From: Rehmannia glutinosa
Lineage: Eukaryota > Streptophyta > Magnoliopsida > Lamiales > Orobanchaceae
Direction of reading: 5' to 3'
Assembly: GCA_016081115.2 (NCBI GenBank)
Contig: CM071928.1
Span: forward strand, 59,093,950-59,157,949
Length of the DNA stretch: 64,000 nt
The position numbers were made by a program, and so were the translations under genes. Positions 1-11,454 of this stretch are shown here, one piece after another (the stretch's first letter is position 1; every line of letters begins with the position of its first letter). The notes below the pieces were generated by a model. That model made no database searches. It was not told the DNA's origin and saw only the letters and a program-made list of their open reading frames with translations.

Positions 1-247
1 TTGAGAAAAGAGTAGCCAAATATTCTTTCTTTTGAATTGGTGGAAGTGGTCAGACAGGTTTTCTTGTTGATTTATTTATTTACAATGTGGCAGTTGGATA
101 AGAAATCCTAATCTAGCCTTTTTTATAGTCATATGTTTCTTCAAGCTATAATGTCTTTTAGAAAAAAAAAAAAAAGAATTTGTTGACTTTCATTAATCCT
201 GAAAGACTTTTCGATGATTGCTTCTTCGTGATACATAATTTATAGGG

Positions 248-530
248 ATAATTACATAAAAACCCCTCAAGATTTGGGCTAATTACAAAAAAATCTGGTG
301 ATGTTTCAAAATTACAAAATGCCCCCTCAAGTTTTGATTATGTTTAAATTTAAGTGGGTAACTTTAATATTTCTATAAATATAATGGGGGTTTTGAAATA
401 TTTTGTCCTTATGAAGGGTAATGCAAGATGGAATCAAACCTCAAGATTTTTTTTTTTAATTTTCATAAATCTCTGGAGTATTTTGTAATTAGCTCGAACC
501 TCAATTTTTTTTTTTTTTTTTGTAATTATA
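248..530. mobile_element. MITE-like inverted-repeat element
   Basis: About 45 bp at the left end (ATAATTACATAAAAACCCC... GGGCTAATTACAAAA) reappears in inverted form at the right end (TTTTGTAATTAGCTCGAACC...TGTAATTATA). The inside is short, AT-rich and non-coding. This is the form of a miniature inverted-repeat transposable element. No clear target-site duplication is visible, so the superfamily is not assigned and the ends are approximate. Confidence 0.5.
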
Positions 531-783
531 TTAATATTGCTATCACAAGTTGTCTTCAAGAGCAATGATCTATGTGACTTTATATTTTTAAATACTGAGT
601 CTCGATGTTGTTCATGGACTTGAGCATATGAATGACTATTTAGTATTTAACGTCATATTCTGTGTCGGAGTGAAAAATTCTTCATTTTGATCCACACTAT
701 AAATCAGATCGCTTCAGGTTGACTCACTCTTCAACGTTTTTTCACCTTGCTTTTTCAATTATCTAAATATAACCCTGTTTTTG

Positions 784-1156
784 GAGAGAAGTGGCGAACC
801 CGACTTTTGTATCGGGCTTGTGTGCTTAGGCTGTTGTGCAATCGATATAAGTTTTCTTGAATTTTTGCATGGAGAAGGAATGGGATTTCAGGATTATGTT
901 TGCTTCTGGTGGAATGCCTTGTTTACATTCTGCATTGTGCACAACTTGTGTGGCTATTTGTCATGGGGTTGCTGATTCTTTGTTTCCAGCTTGTTTGGGG
1001 TTTTGTTTGATTGTTGTGTGATGCTATTAGCTGATGTTCTCAATCTAGTAGTTGAGGATTTGTTCCCAATAAGCCAAAGAAAGCTGGAGGAACTTGTTGG
1101 TCACACTCCTTCCCAGGGCTCTACTCGGCATCCTGGTCGCTTGGATATGTTGCTAG
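784..1156 (+). pseudogene. DUF212 (acid phosphatase/vanadium haloperoxidase-related) gene fragment
   Basis: Read across frames, this stretch follows the plant DUF212 membrane-protein family from end to end. It shows NPTFVSG near 797, then KEWDFRIMFASGGMP and HSALC, then VADSLFPACLGF, then VLNLVVEDLF, PISQRKLEEL and HTPSQ, and finally ALLGILVAWICC ending in TAG at 1154. The family is an uncharacterised group of small membrane proteins distantly related to PAP2/haloperoxidases. The frame changes several times, there are early stops (after LCA and after QSI), and short pieces are missing: the segment normally between MYDA and AEVLN, the residues before PISQ, and those after HTPSQ. The parts lie side by side without introns, which suggests a retrocopy, though I cannot check the parent's exon structure. 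No function is expected. Confidence 0.72.
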
Positions 1157-1372
1157 GTCTGCCATCTGATATGCTTCCTATGGTGTCTCTTTCAGATAGC
1201 AACAGATGCGCATGATACTATTAATCTTACTATTAATCTTTGAGGGTATGATGGTGGATGTTGAATACAAAACGAAGATATTTCAAGGCTAAATATTGGA
1301 CCAAAATGGAAGGTAGGGAAAGTGGAGTGGTGAGGCTATCCCTCTTGTATAATTTTATATTCCTAATACAAC

Positions 1373-1766
1373 TATATTCTTTTAATGTGTTTGTTTATTA
1401 TTATTCAGTTTTAAAGTTGATATTATCATAATTATAGAATACCTGAATCAAAATAATATATCATAAAAATAAAATAGAATAGAATAATTCAAGTATGATT
1501 TAAAAAGTTAAAGGGCTTCTTCATCATTGTAGAACATTTTAATGAAGAATTGGATATAATTCATCCTATATATATAATTCGATATATATATATATATATA
1601 TATATATAATTCGTTATTTAAGACCCTTAATTATATCAATTTTACTCAAAATTTCCCCAGTATAGGTCTATTATATAATCAATCATATAAAATAATATTC
1701 TTTTTAATGTATGTTTGCATATTATTATTCAATTTTAAAGATGATATTATCATAATCATGGAACTA
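1373..1766. repeat. Imperfect direct repeat, two ~70-bp copies about 315 bp apart
   Basis: The block at 1373-1440 (ATATTCTTTTAATGTGTTTG... GATATTATCATAATTAT) recurs with a few changes at 1693-1766. The interval is AT-rich and includes an (AT)n microsatellite at about 1582-1608. No coding content is recognised. Confidence 0.6.
1582..1608. repeat. (AT)n microsatellite
   Basis: An uninterrupted AT dinucleotide run of about 27 bp. It is one of several in the window; others lie at about 9178-9206, 29924-29970, 31986-32020 and 41281-41318. Confidence 0.9.
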
Positions 1767-2151
1767 TTGAGTAAGAGAGTGCATTGGAATATTTTCTGAA
1801 CTATTGGAATGAATTCTTTCCCCTCCCGTGTAGACATGATTTGACGAAAGGATCAATATTCGGAAAGACATTTGTAAGAATTTCACAAAGAAATTAAAAA
1901 AAATACTCAATCTCAAGCAGAAGATAATATTCACCAAAATAAAACAAGATGATGATCGATGAAGTTTCATTTGATTCTTTGACAATTTCATTTAAATTTT
2001 TTGGGACAAGTTTTTAAATCCAAAACGTCTTTATTATGTTTCGCCTATTTGGTTTTACTTCATAAAATAGAAGTTTTTAATGTTGCATACTTCTCTTCAA
2101 ATGAAAATGTATTGTTTACATCAATAATATAATTTTAATTTAATTAGAGTT

Positions 2152-2179
2152 CACGTGCAATGCACGTGCACCTTACTAA
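2152..2179 (+). mobile_element. Helitron 3' terminus (hairpin plus CTAA)
   Basis: A short perfect hairpin (CACGTGC, loop AAT, GCACGTG) is followed by a few bases and CTAA, then T. This is the Helitron 3' signature (GC-rich hairpin, then CTRR, inserted before T). The matching TC-type 5' end could not be placed upstream with confidence, so only the terminus is annotated. Confidence 0.5.
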
Positions 2180-2990
2180 TAGAAATAAGAGTTTGAAAAA
2201 TATCGTACAAAAATTACACAGGGTGACCAAATTAGACATGCGATCCGATCGGTCAAACCCCTATTGGACCGTCCGCTCATTAAAATGCAATACAAAAAAG
2301 TTTGATCAATTCTCGACACCACCGGTCGACACCTCTTGCAAAAATACGACCTTCAAGTTTCTGTTTTTAAAAATCAACTTGAGACACGGGTTGCCCTATA
2401 GGGGCGGCCAGGTCGAACACAAGATGTGTTATCCAATTTTTATCGAAAATAAACTTCAAGAAATACTCCAAAAAATTAGTAAAAGCATTTTAGATTGATC
2501 GGGAGTATTTGGACAACATTTAGAAACATTGTTTTGGTGTAAAAACAAATTAAAACAAAATCATCAAAATCATGATAAAAACATTTATCTAACACGTCCT
2601 TCCTGTGGATGGTCCTAATCTCTCGGGGAGGGGCAAACTCCATCCCCTATTTATACTTATAGGAGAGGGGTTTTGGATAACTCATATGGCGAAGACTTTG
2701 ATTTTATTGGTCCTTCAAGATTTAATATTTAACTCGTTAATCATAAATTGTGATAATTATCAAAAGAAGTAATAATAAATCAAGATCAATCTTGATTTAT
2801 AAGAATTTGACATTTGGTAATCTTTAATTGGCCAACAAAATATATAATAAAATATCAATTAATTAACTATTTAAATTAGAAATTAAATTTAATTAAATTT
2901 CCAAATATAAATAGAAAATATAAAATAGATATTTAATATAGAATATTACATGTGTCGCCATTTAATTGGTGGAAATTTAGTTTGTCTACA
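2180..2990. other. Intergenic stretch, no gene recognised
   Basis: It contains a 112-codon open frame (2160-2498) rich in Lys and Asn with no recognisable domain. It starts inside the Helitron hairpin, so I do not treat it as a gene. The rest is AT-rich sequence without clear repeats. Confidence 0.5.
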
Positions 2991-2992
2991 GA

Positions 2993-3387
2993 GACTATTT
3001 TGAATCCACTAGATTAAAATCACAACTTCCAAAATCTAATAGGACCAATATTTCAATATTCTTAAAAAAAAACTTATATAATGATGGATCAAATTGCAAA
3101 ACAAATTAACGGAAAAACTAAAGGCGAGACTATTTTTGCAACGAAACCATTCTAGTGATACTACTTTGAATCCACGAGACCAAAATCACAACTCTCAAAA
3201 TCTAATAGGACCATTGCAATTTTCTCTTACCGAAAAAAAAAAAAAAACCCCGAAAGTCAACTGGTATATTTCTATCTTACAATTGCGAGGCCATATATAC
3301 ATTGATTGATTCATACCCAAGCTATATATCCGTTTTAGACACATAAATCTTTGCATATCTCATTTCCAGCTATGTGTATATAATATA
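2993..3387 (+). repeat. Duplicate of BAHD upstream region, left part
   Basis: From about 3087 this matches 11455-11712, upstream of the BAHD gene, at high but imperfect identity. Shared landmarks include CAAATTGCAAA, AGACTATTTTTGCAAC, AAATCTAATAGGACCA and CTTTGCATATCTCATTTCC. At 2993-3068 the part containing AATCTAATAGGACCAAT is present once more, so this copy is itself partly tandem. The matching right part resumes after the Helitron at 4535. Confidence 0.8.
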
Positions 3388-4534
3388 TCAACCCTATATA
3401 CTAAAAGAAAAAATAAGTTGCCACATGTCATCACCTCTGCAATTTGGTACATGTGTCAACACCTTAGTCTTCTAAATCCATGTGTCACCTTCATGATTAG
3501 CCACATGGCAAACTATATCACCACCTTGATTCTTCCAATTATAAATTGATTTACTACCAATTTATCATCAACGTATTAATTAAATTGCTATATTTTCGTA
3601 TATAACTATTGACTCAATTGATTTTCCTTATAACATATTAATTAATTTTCCGTATATAAACTCAATTGATTTTATCAAAATTTAATCTAATCAAATATCG
3701 ATGTGTTAATTAATTTTGTATTGTCGTATATAACAATTGACTCAATTTATTTTTCGTATAACGTATTAATTAATTTTTCGCATATAACTGTTGGCTCAAT
3801 TAATTTTCCGCATATTTGGATAAATTGATTTACTATCAATTTGGATAAATAATTTTTTGGCTTCTAATCATAAGTTGATTTTCTTTCCTAAAAGACCATA
3901 AAAGACAACGGACAAATTGAATTACTTTTGACCGCATGCAAATTAATCGTCAAAATTAATTTTTAATCCAATCATATATATAATATATGTATGTATATCC
4001 GACAAGTTTAATCCAATCAATATTTAGTCGAATCAAATATTTAATCCAATGAATATTTAATCGCCAAATCATATATTATATACATGGTTTTTAAAAAAAG
4101 ATATTTAATATATTTATATAATATGGATGTATATCCAGCAAGTTTTTTCTAATTATTATAAGTTGATATTCTTTCCTAAAAGACCATAAAAGACAACCAA
4201 AAAATTAAATTAAATTTGACCACATGCAAATTAAGTGGCAAAATTAATATTTAATCCAATCAACTATATGTATGTATATCCGGCAAATTTAATCCAATCA
4301 ATATTTAATCTAATAAAATATTTAATCCAATCAATATTTAATCGACAAATCGTATATTTTATATACGAGTTTTGAAAAAAGATATTTAATATATTTATTA
4401 ATATGTATGTAGCTTTCAAATTTATTTATTTATAATCAGTATTTTTGGTCTCTTCTAACTATCACAAACAAATTTGAGAAACTAAAATTTTATCTTTTGG
4501 ACAAATCCCGTGTAACACACGGGTGTTTTTCTAG
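3388..4534 (+). mobile_element. Non-autonomous Helitron with visible empty site
   Basis: It begins TCAACCCTATATACTAAAAG and ends with a 7-bp-stem hairpin (CCCGTGT, AAC, ACACGGG at 4507-4523), a T-rich spacer and CTAG. It lies between host A (3387) and T (4535). The flanks on both sides match one continuous sequence around 11,700-11,740, where the element is absent, so that site serves as an empty control and supports the A|T junction. The interior is AT-rich and non-coding, with internal repeats of an AATCCAATCAATATTTAATC type. Without Rep/helicase it would depend on a helper. Confidence 0.85.
4507..4523 (+). terminator. Helitron 3' hairpin
   Basis: A perfect 7-bp stem with a 3-nt loop sits 7 nt before the terminal CTAG. 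In Helitrons this hairpin is thought to mark the end of transposition. It is not a transcription terminator of a host gene. Confidence 0.75.
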
Positions 4535-4665
4535 TATATAGATATTATATATACATGTATCTTCGTCAAACACATGATTTCCATGATTATTATTTTATGT
4601 GAGCCTGACTAGATCATAGGCGGTCCACGCCGGGTAATGTGCTCACACCGGGTAATTAAATATTT
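4535..4665 (+). repeat. Duplicate of BAHD upstream region, right part
   Basis: It continues the match to 11,713-11,850 after the Helitron (CACATGATTTCCATGATTATTATTT, GTGAGCCTGA, CGGTCCACGCC, GTGCTCACACC). The match ends at about 4665, before the position equivalent to the BAHD TATA box and start codon. No acyltransferase sequence follows here. Confidence 0.8.
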
Positions 4666-5245
4666 ATTGTACTAAAAATTAATTATTACTCATTATATTT
4701 TTTTTTTTGAAGGGAATTACTCATTATTAATTTTAACTTGTACAATACATAATCCGAAAGTCATGAGGTCAAGCTGTCAACTATTGTTTTGAATCTTTAT
4801 AACTCCTTGCTATCCCTGCCCATGACTCAATCTGAGTTCAACCCACCATTTCATTAAATTTCTTCTCGCCATCCATAGCTGCTTGATTATTCTTGTTGAA
4901 CCTTTTTGCTTATAATGACTTCATGCATTTGTGAGTAGGATTTTGAATGCTCTTTTATCCTTTAATTATTTGCGTTTGAATTGTTGGGGCTTTTTCATTC
5001 TGGACAAAATATTTCTAGTAAACATCATTCTCAATCATGCGGACCAAAAGTATGAGAGAACAACAATTCAGCAGGTTGAAATCTTTATGCCGGGTCCGGC
5101 GGGTTGGACCCACCGGGTTACGGGTCCATAGCGGGACAGTTCCTAGATCCAGAATTTTTTTGGCGGGACGGGTTTAGGGTTTAGCCAAATCCGCAAAGTG
5201 TCATCCCTACTTTTTCCTTAAAAACTGAATCTTTCTCGATCACAC
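4666..5245. other. Intergenic stretch, no gene recognised
   Basis: Mostly AT-rich, with a GC-rich patch at about 5090-5180 (repeated CGGGT/GGGAC words). A 66-codon open frame at 4931 has no recognisable similarity. I see no further structure. Confidence 0.5.
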
Positions 5246-6276
5246 CACTATAAGAAAACATCGAACTTCCAACGGAAAAAAATTGTTGGAATTTGGCCAA
5301 TTACCGTTGGAATTATCGATTCCAACGGAAATTCCAACAGAAAATGCATCGTAGGTAAAATGGTCATTGGAATTATCGATTCCAACGGAAATTCCAACAG
5401 AAAATGCATCGTAGGTAAAATGGCCGTTGGAATGGCAAAATTCCAATAGAAAAATATTCCAATGCATGGTACTTCCAACAATATTTATCCAATGGAATAT
5501 AAAACTCCAACAATTTTTCCAACAGTAATTCCAACAGAATTATGCCATTGGAATTTAGTCCAATGGTATATCAATTGGAATATATATAATCGTTGGAGAA
5601 AACTCGGTTATTCCAATGGAGTTATACCATTGGAATTTAGTCCAATGGTAATTCCAATGGTATATATCCGTTGGAATATTCAATCATTAATTTGTCTCAA
5701 GTCAAGCACATTTAACTATGTAGTTTCAATATGATTTACTCCAGAAGAGAAGATATATTATCGATATGAATAATACTATCAATTTTTTTAACCCCTATTG
5801 AAATTTTCCAACAGTATTGGAATTTCCAAGAGAATTTTCCAATAACCTGTTGTACCATTGAAATTTCTTATTGGAATTTTAAAAACTCCAATGTAAATTC
5901 CAATAATTTATTTAACGTTGGAATTTAATTTGTTGGAATTTTCCAATGGTATGTTTTAGCGATGGAATTTCTGTAGGAATTTTTAAAATTCCAATACTAT
6001 TTCCAATTATTTATTCCAATAATATATAACTGTTGGAATTACTGTTGGAATTTTTCAACGGTTTGTTGTTTGTGATTTCGAATTTCCGTTGAAATTTTAA
6101 ACTCCAATGGGAATTCCAACATTTATATCAATGGTTTTGTTTATCGTTGGAATTTTTATTGGAATTTTTCAATGGTATAATGTAGTATTGGAATTTCCGT
6201 TGGAATTTTAAAAATTCCAAAAGTCTTCTATTTCGTTGGAATTATTTTGTTGGAATTTGATTATTTTCTTGTAGTG
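5246..6276. mobile_element. Non-autonomous CACTA-type transposon
   Basis: The left end reads CACTATAAGAAAA and the right end TTTTCTTGTAGTG, which is the inverted CACTA (En/Spm) terminus. Three-base flanks are CAC and CAA, an imperfect target duplication. Almost the whole 1.03 kb is made of GTTGGAATT/AATTCCAAC-type words in both orientations, like the subterminal transposase-binding repeats of CACTA elements. There is no transposase reading frame; open frames in it come from the repeats. Confidence 0.8.
5307..5426. repeat. 60-bp tandem duplication inside the CACTA element
   Basis: Two copies with a 60-bp period (5307-5366 and 5367-5426) differ by only a few bases. Each contains GATTCCAACGGAAATTCCAAC and ends with a GCATCGTAGGTAAAATGG segment. 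Confidence 0.85.
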
Positions 6277-7683
6277 CAAATCATATAATTAAGAAAAAAA
6301 TCTTAACTAAAATTTGTCCATCACATGTCACATTAAATACTCAATAAAATAATAAAATTTCATGGAGATGCGTAATTTAAAAAATAAAATTCATGGAGAT
6401 GAGAACAACAATTACTAATTAAGTCTAAAATTAAAAAAAAATTCATTTGTTTCTCAGACGTATCACATCTATATATATAGGGGGAGAGTTATATATGACC
6501 CCCCTATTATATGAGTACATAGGACAAAATCTAGACCACATATCTACTTATTTCAATGGCTATTATTAATTCTGATTAAGGTTAATAAAATAAATGGTAA
6601 AGTCAAAATGGGGGCAAATTAGTACATATAAAAAATAGGGATGTTGGCTAAATCTAGTAAATCCCATGGAAATAGGGGAGTTACCCACAATTGGTGGCAT
6701 CTTTCATTCAACCCACGACATGTAGTTGATTTCCAAACAAATTTGATGATACATTTCCTTAACTCCATGTGCTAAATCTAGAAAATCCCATGAAATTTCG
6801 TCATTCCCATTTTTTTTTAAAAAACAATTGCTTGATATGGCCAGAATATTGCTTATATGTGCTTAAATACTTGCTCACACGTATGCAAAATGTTGCTTAG
6901 TTTTTACTGTATTTTAAACCCTCACATTAATAGTAGTTTATTTGAGAAGAACTATCATGTTATGCAAAAAATTAAAAACTTATACTTATATGGACTCTTA
7001 TTCATTCAATCGTTGACGGTTTTTTCAACCCAGAAATTTACTTGGGTGGTACTAAAATATTGCTTATGTATGCATAAATACTTGCTTGTATGTATTCAAA
7101 TTTTTTATTATGTCCCCATTTGTTCTAACTTGGTACTTTGCTTAGCTATGGCTAAACGTTTGCTTACATGTGCATAACTATACGCTTATGTATATTCTAA
7201 ATGTTGCTTAATTATTTATTTTGTTTGAATCAGTTGGGATTGCACATGTGTCACAACAGTGGATTGAAATAACATCGAATTCATCTTCAAACTGGATACC
7301 AGAATGTGACGAAAATATGACTTCAGAAGGAATGAATTTTGATAATATCAACAATGGAATACAATTTTAAAAATGATTCTGAATAAATAAAAAAAAGTAT
7401 GTGTTCGAGAATATGTTGTGACTGCTTATTTATTTGTTTAATACTGTTTATTCACATATTACAAATTGCATATGTGTGGTTATTGTAATGCTTATTACTA
7501 CTATGTACTCAACTTATTTGTGATCATTGTAGTGTTTTTCGAGCAAATAATTCAACATTCTTGTAAATTTTGGTTCTTCTATGAGTCCCATATGTTCAAT
7601 TGCTTATTTGTGCGTAAAGCATTGCTTGTGAAAGGATGTTATGGTGCTTAGAAAGCAATTAAATTATGATTACAATACCATCA

Positions 7684-7800
7684 AACCATGAAAATAATTG
7701 CTTACAAAGCAATTGATTTATGCTTACAAAGCAATTGAATTTTGCTTACAAGGCAACTGAATTCTGCTTACAAAGCAATTAAATTCTGCTTACAGTATCT
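7684..7800. repeat. Tandem ~26-bp repeats around TGCTTACAAAGCAATT
   Basis: Four to five imperfect head-to-tail copies of a roughly 26-bp unit, each containing GCTTACAAAGCAA. They belong to the left-half subterminal repeats of the surrounding element. Confidence 0.7.
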
Positions 7801-8689
7801 AAAAACAATGAAAATAAATACGGCACTAACTAGAAAATATTCCTATATCAACTACGCATGTACGTCCAAACCAACCATATTTAAAAATGGCTATAAAATA
7901 CTACAATATTCAACATTTTGATCAAAAGTATGAAACAACAACGTTTCGTTGTGATCCTAACTCGATTTGGCAAACTCCTTCGCCCGTCCCAAAATCGACT
8001 TCCTCTGTTCGTTCATTACATCTTTTGTCATTTCCAACAGAAAATCTATCCAAAAAAAAAGACACTAGTCATTTATATAAAGCATTTATTAACAAACAAA
8101 ACATTTATAAGCATAAAAACCAACCAAACATAAGCATAATATAAGATATGTATAAGCAGAAAACAAACTATAGATAAGCATGATTATCAACAACAATAAG
8201 TAGTTGAAAACATCAATAAACAATCCCCCCAGCCTTAGAAAAAAAAATGGCAATACTAATTACCCCCTAATTTGAGAGAATAATATAAAACATAGATAAG
8301 CATAATATAAAACATACATAAGCATAATTATCAACAACAATAAGCAGTTGAAAGCCTCGTTAATCTTCATGTCTGCTAACTTTGTTTTTTCAACTAGTAA
8401 AATCAGTAAATAAAAAAAAAGTTTACAACAAAGGACGAATGAAGAAGATAAATAGATTTGGTACCTGCTCGAATAGGGATTTTACAGCAAATTTGGGGGT
8501 TTCCGGGCCGCTACTTCTTAGGAAATTTCAAGACGCCCTAAGTGACGTAGTTGCAGATGGTTCAACTCCTACTTGAAATTCGACCGACTGATGAGTCTGG
8601 TTTTTTGATTTTCTGACGAAAGATTTCACACGTTCTTTGGTATTTCTCCGTAGGGGGGGTGAACAACAACTACTCGCGGTAGGGGTGGG

Positions 8690-8845
8690 GTCAGAGACGT
8701 TTTGCAGGGAGGAGAACCCTTGAAGAATTAACAATGGAGACGCCTCCTCCTTGAAATTTTGACTACACGCCGTAGGGTTAGTTGGGAGACGCTTTGCAGA
8801 GAGTGTAACCCTTGAAGAATCAACAATGGAGTTTTCTCACGGTGG
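8690..8845. repeat. Two imperfect copies of a GAGACG(T/C)TTTGCAG... AACAATGGAG segment
   Basis: A GC-richer segment of about 55 bp (GAGACGTTTTGCAGGGAG, AACCCTTGAAGAATTAAC) at about 8692-8746 recurs at about 8788-8840. The open frames across it on the minus strand (8528-8734, 8728-8913) show no recognised domain. It may be host sequence captured by the transposon. Confidence 0.5.
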
Positions 8846-9174
8846 TTTATTTTTTGCAGAGAAAGAAATCTTGGGTTGGGAAAAAGAAGACCAACTCTTT
8901 TATGAATCTTCATTTACCAAGTTGATGGGATATGAAAAGATTTTGGATAAAACACATCTCATAAAAACGTGTCCTGATTTTTAGCCCGCTCCCCAAAAAT
9001 AACTTCCCTCCCAAAACTGATTTTAATTAAATTACCAAACAACCCTTTTTTACATTAGATTATATATTAAAAATTGGTAAAGTCTATTTAATCTCAACCG
9101 TTCAAAAATTAAATCAAGGCCTCAGATTTGTTCTCGTGTACTCACATAGGATATGTGGACTCACAGGATCCAAA

Positions 9175-9175
9175 T

Positions 9176-9210
<35 letters not shown>

Positions 9211-10834
9211 AGAGACTATTCTCAAAATAATAACCTAAAATTTCCCGCCCATTTCGTATTTCAAATATGGAAAATGCTTAATTATGATTAAAAAGAGGTT
9301 GAGTAATAAAATAATAATTTAATTATGTCAACAACATGCAATAAAAAAATGTTAAGATTTTGGGTAAGTTTTAATGATTAAGGTCATACTATTTTAATTG
9401 TTGAATTATACTTTCCAAATATAAAATATTGTAATTTCTTATTTTCAGTAAATAGATTTTCACTCTCAACATAATTTGGGTAAGTTCTAATTATTAAAGT
9501 AAAATATTATGACAACAACTTTTGAACTTTCTTCATTTAAAAAATTAATTCTTAGTTTCTATAAATCGGACTTTCATCGAATTTATACTTTTCTATTTTA
9601 AAATGAACAATTATATATCTCCGTCTCTAAAATTAATGAAGATCAATGTATAAACAAGTAATATGAATGCTTATACTTTTGTAATTGGTAAGTTTTTCAA
9701 CATATTATGAATTAGAATTTGATAAAAAAAATAATTTTTGTTGGACAATTATATATTCTGTTGCGTCTTTGCTTTACCAAAAATCTGGGAAAACAAAATA
9801 TCCAATTATAAATTTGAAAAAATCCAAACAATACATATAAACTCCGTAAAAAATCAATACTCTAACAGAACATAGAACACAAACTTATATATATAATTAA
9901 ACACATTTATGTATTATATTTTAGAAAATAATCCACCGTATAATTATTATATGAAATACCTAAAATATTGAAATCCTAGACATACACACATATATTAATA
10001 ATTGCACATATCCATGCATTATATTTGAAACAATAATTCAACGTATAAATATTGACTGAAATATTGAAATCCAATATATATTTGTAAAGGATTTTTTTAA
10101 ATTATATATATATATATGAATAAATTAAAATATTATATTGTACTTACTTTTTGGAATATATAAGAAGTAAATACTTATTACATAAAAAATAATATTATGT
10201 GTTCTATTATTTATGCTAAATTTAATTGTAAATTTCAACTAATAAAACAATTATTGTTCATTTGTTAATGTTATAAGACAATTTCTAAAATAATCATGAT
10301 TTGAGTAGGATGATATCGTTATTGAGAAATCAAATGACACTCAGAATTTATCTTTTAAATTAACGTATATAGTAATTTGTTGGTATAAATTTCAACTATG
10401 TCTCAATTGATCTAATTTAATTTAGTTATCAAAAATAATTAAGTGAACATATAATTTTTAAAGTTTTATGCAACTAAATAAGTATTTGTAAGAGGAGTAC
10501 AAGATCGCCTCAAATATATAATCAATTTGTGTTTTTTTTTCATTTTCTAAATTTTTAATTTATTATTGAATATTTAACATAATATTTTATAAAAATATAT
10601 TAAATAACAATGAATATTATTTGACAAATCCTCCTTATTTTGCTCGGGTCAGACCTGTCAACCTGCAGGCTGCAATCTCTTCCCCTATTCAAAGGACAGA
10701 CCAAGTTTGGATCTTGAGATAACTGTTCCCTCTCCCATTGTCGTTTCTACAATAAATCAATTTTGATTTTAATATCAAAATTACATAATATTTCATTATA
10801 TTATACTTCGTGCATTGCACGTGCGATATACTAG
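9175..10834 (+). mobile_element. Non-autonomous Helitron
   Basis: The 5' end is TC followed by an AT run and AAGAGAGACTATTCTCAAAATAATAACC. The 3' end has a small hairpin (CGTGC, ATT, GCACG) and CTAG, followed by T. The same beginning (AGAGA, ACTATTCT, ATAATAACC) is found on the minus strand in the two Helitrons at 30-44 kb, so this is one family. The interior is AT-rich and non-coding. The exact 5' base is uncertain because the AT run merges with the neighbouring element. Confidence 0.7.
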
Positions 10835-11454
10835 TAACCACTAAAAGTCTAAAACTCCTTTTTCGATCAGATTTTCTTTCGGTGGGCAGCGAGGATAAAT
10901 ATTTGCAAAATGGATTAAGTCTAAAGCCAATTAAACAAAAGGGGCCCAAGACGGCCAAGACAAGTACATGCTAAGCATTTTCCTTTGGTAACAGTCAAAC
11001 ACATCAAATTATATATTATATATTCATTAGTAGTATGTCATATATACATCAAACAGAATTGGCCTCTTGTGGTCAAATGTTTTTTGATATTTTAGGACCC
11101 TAGCGTATACAAGAAATTTAGTGAATAAAACAGTAATCATATTATACTACTAAACGACCAAAAAAAAAAAAAAAAAATAATACTCAAAGGAAAAACGCAT
11201 AAGTTTGAAATTGTAATATGGTGTGAAGTTAAAACTAAATATATTTTTAGGGGGTCATTTTCATCTGATCAATGCAAGTTTTAATTTCTTATTGAATGAT
11301 GATATTGAAGTTTAAATAAAAAACCAAATGATAGATATATAATGGTTTAAATTTTTCTGTTTTGATATTTATTTTGAATAATTGCACCGATAGAGATTTT
11401 AGTCCTAATTTTTCATATTAATCCCAATTGCCAAAAACAAAAAAAAAAAATTAA
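10835..11454. other. Intergenic stretch, no gene recognised
   Basis: AT-rich sequence with an A-run at about 11160-11178. An 89-codon minus-strand open frame (10689-10958) overlaps the Helitron end and has no recognisable similarity. Confidence 0.5.

Larger units (their letters stand above)
6478..9175. mobile_element. Large non-autonomous DNA transposon-like element with inverted ends
   Basis: About 100 bp at the left end (around CCTATTATATGAGTACATAGGAC... AAATCTAGACC) match the right end in inverted orientation (around GTGTACTCACATAGGATATG at 9136-9160). Between them the left half carries many TGCTTA words and the right half many TAAGCA words, which is an inverted arrangement of subterminal repeats. 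A GC-richer segment at about 8480-8830 may be captured sequence. No transposase is found. The superfamily is uncertain (MULE-like is possible) and the exact ends are blurred by AT runs. Confidence 0.55.

Noticed and set aside
2160..2498. 112-codon open frame as a host gene
   Set aside because: Starts within a Helitron terminal hairpin, has no recognisable domain and no promoter-like context.
7684..7800. Regularly spaced ~26-bp repeats resembling a CRISPR array
   Set aside because: Head-to-tail units without unique spacers, in a plant transposon. The 57-bp units at 48446 likewise have no spacers.
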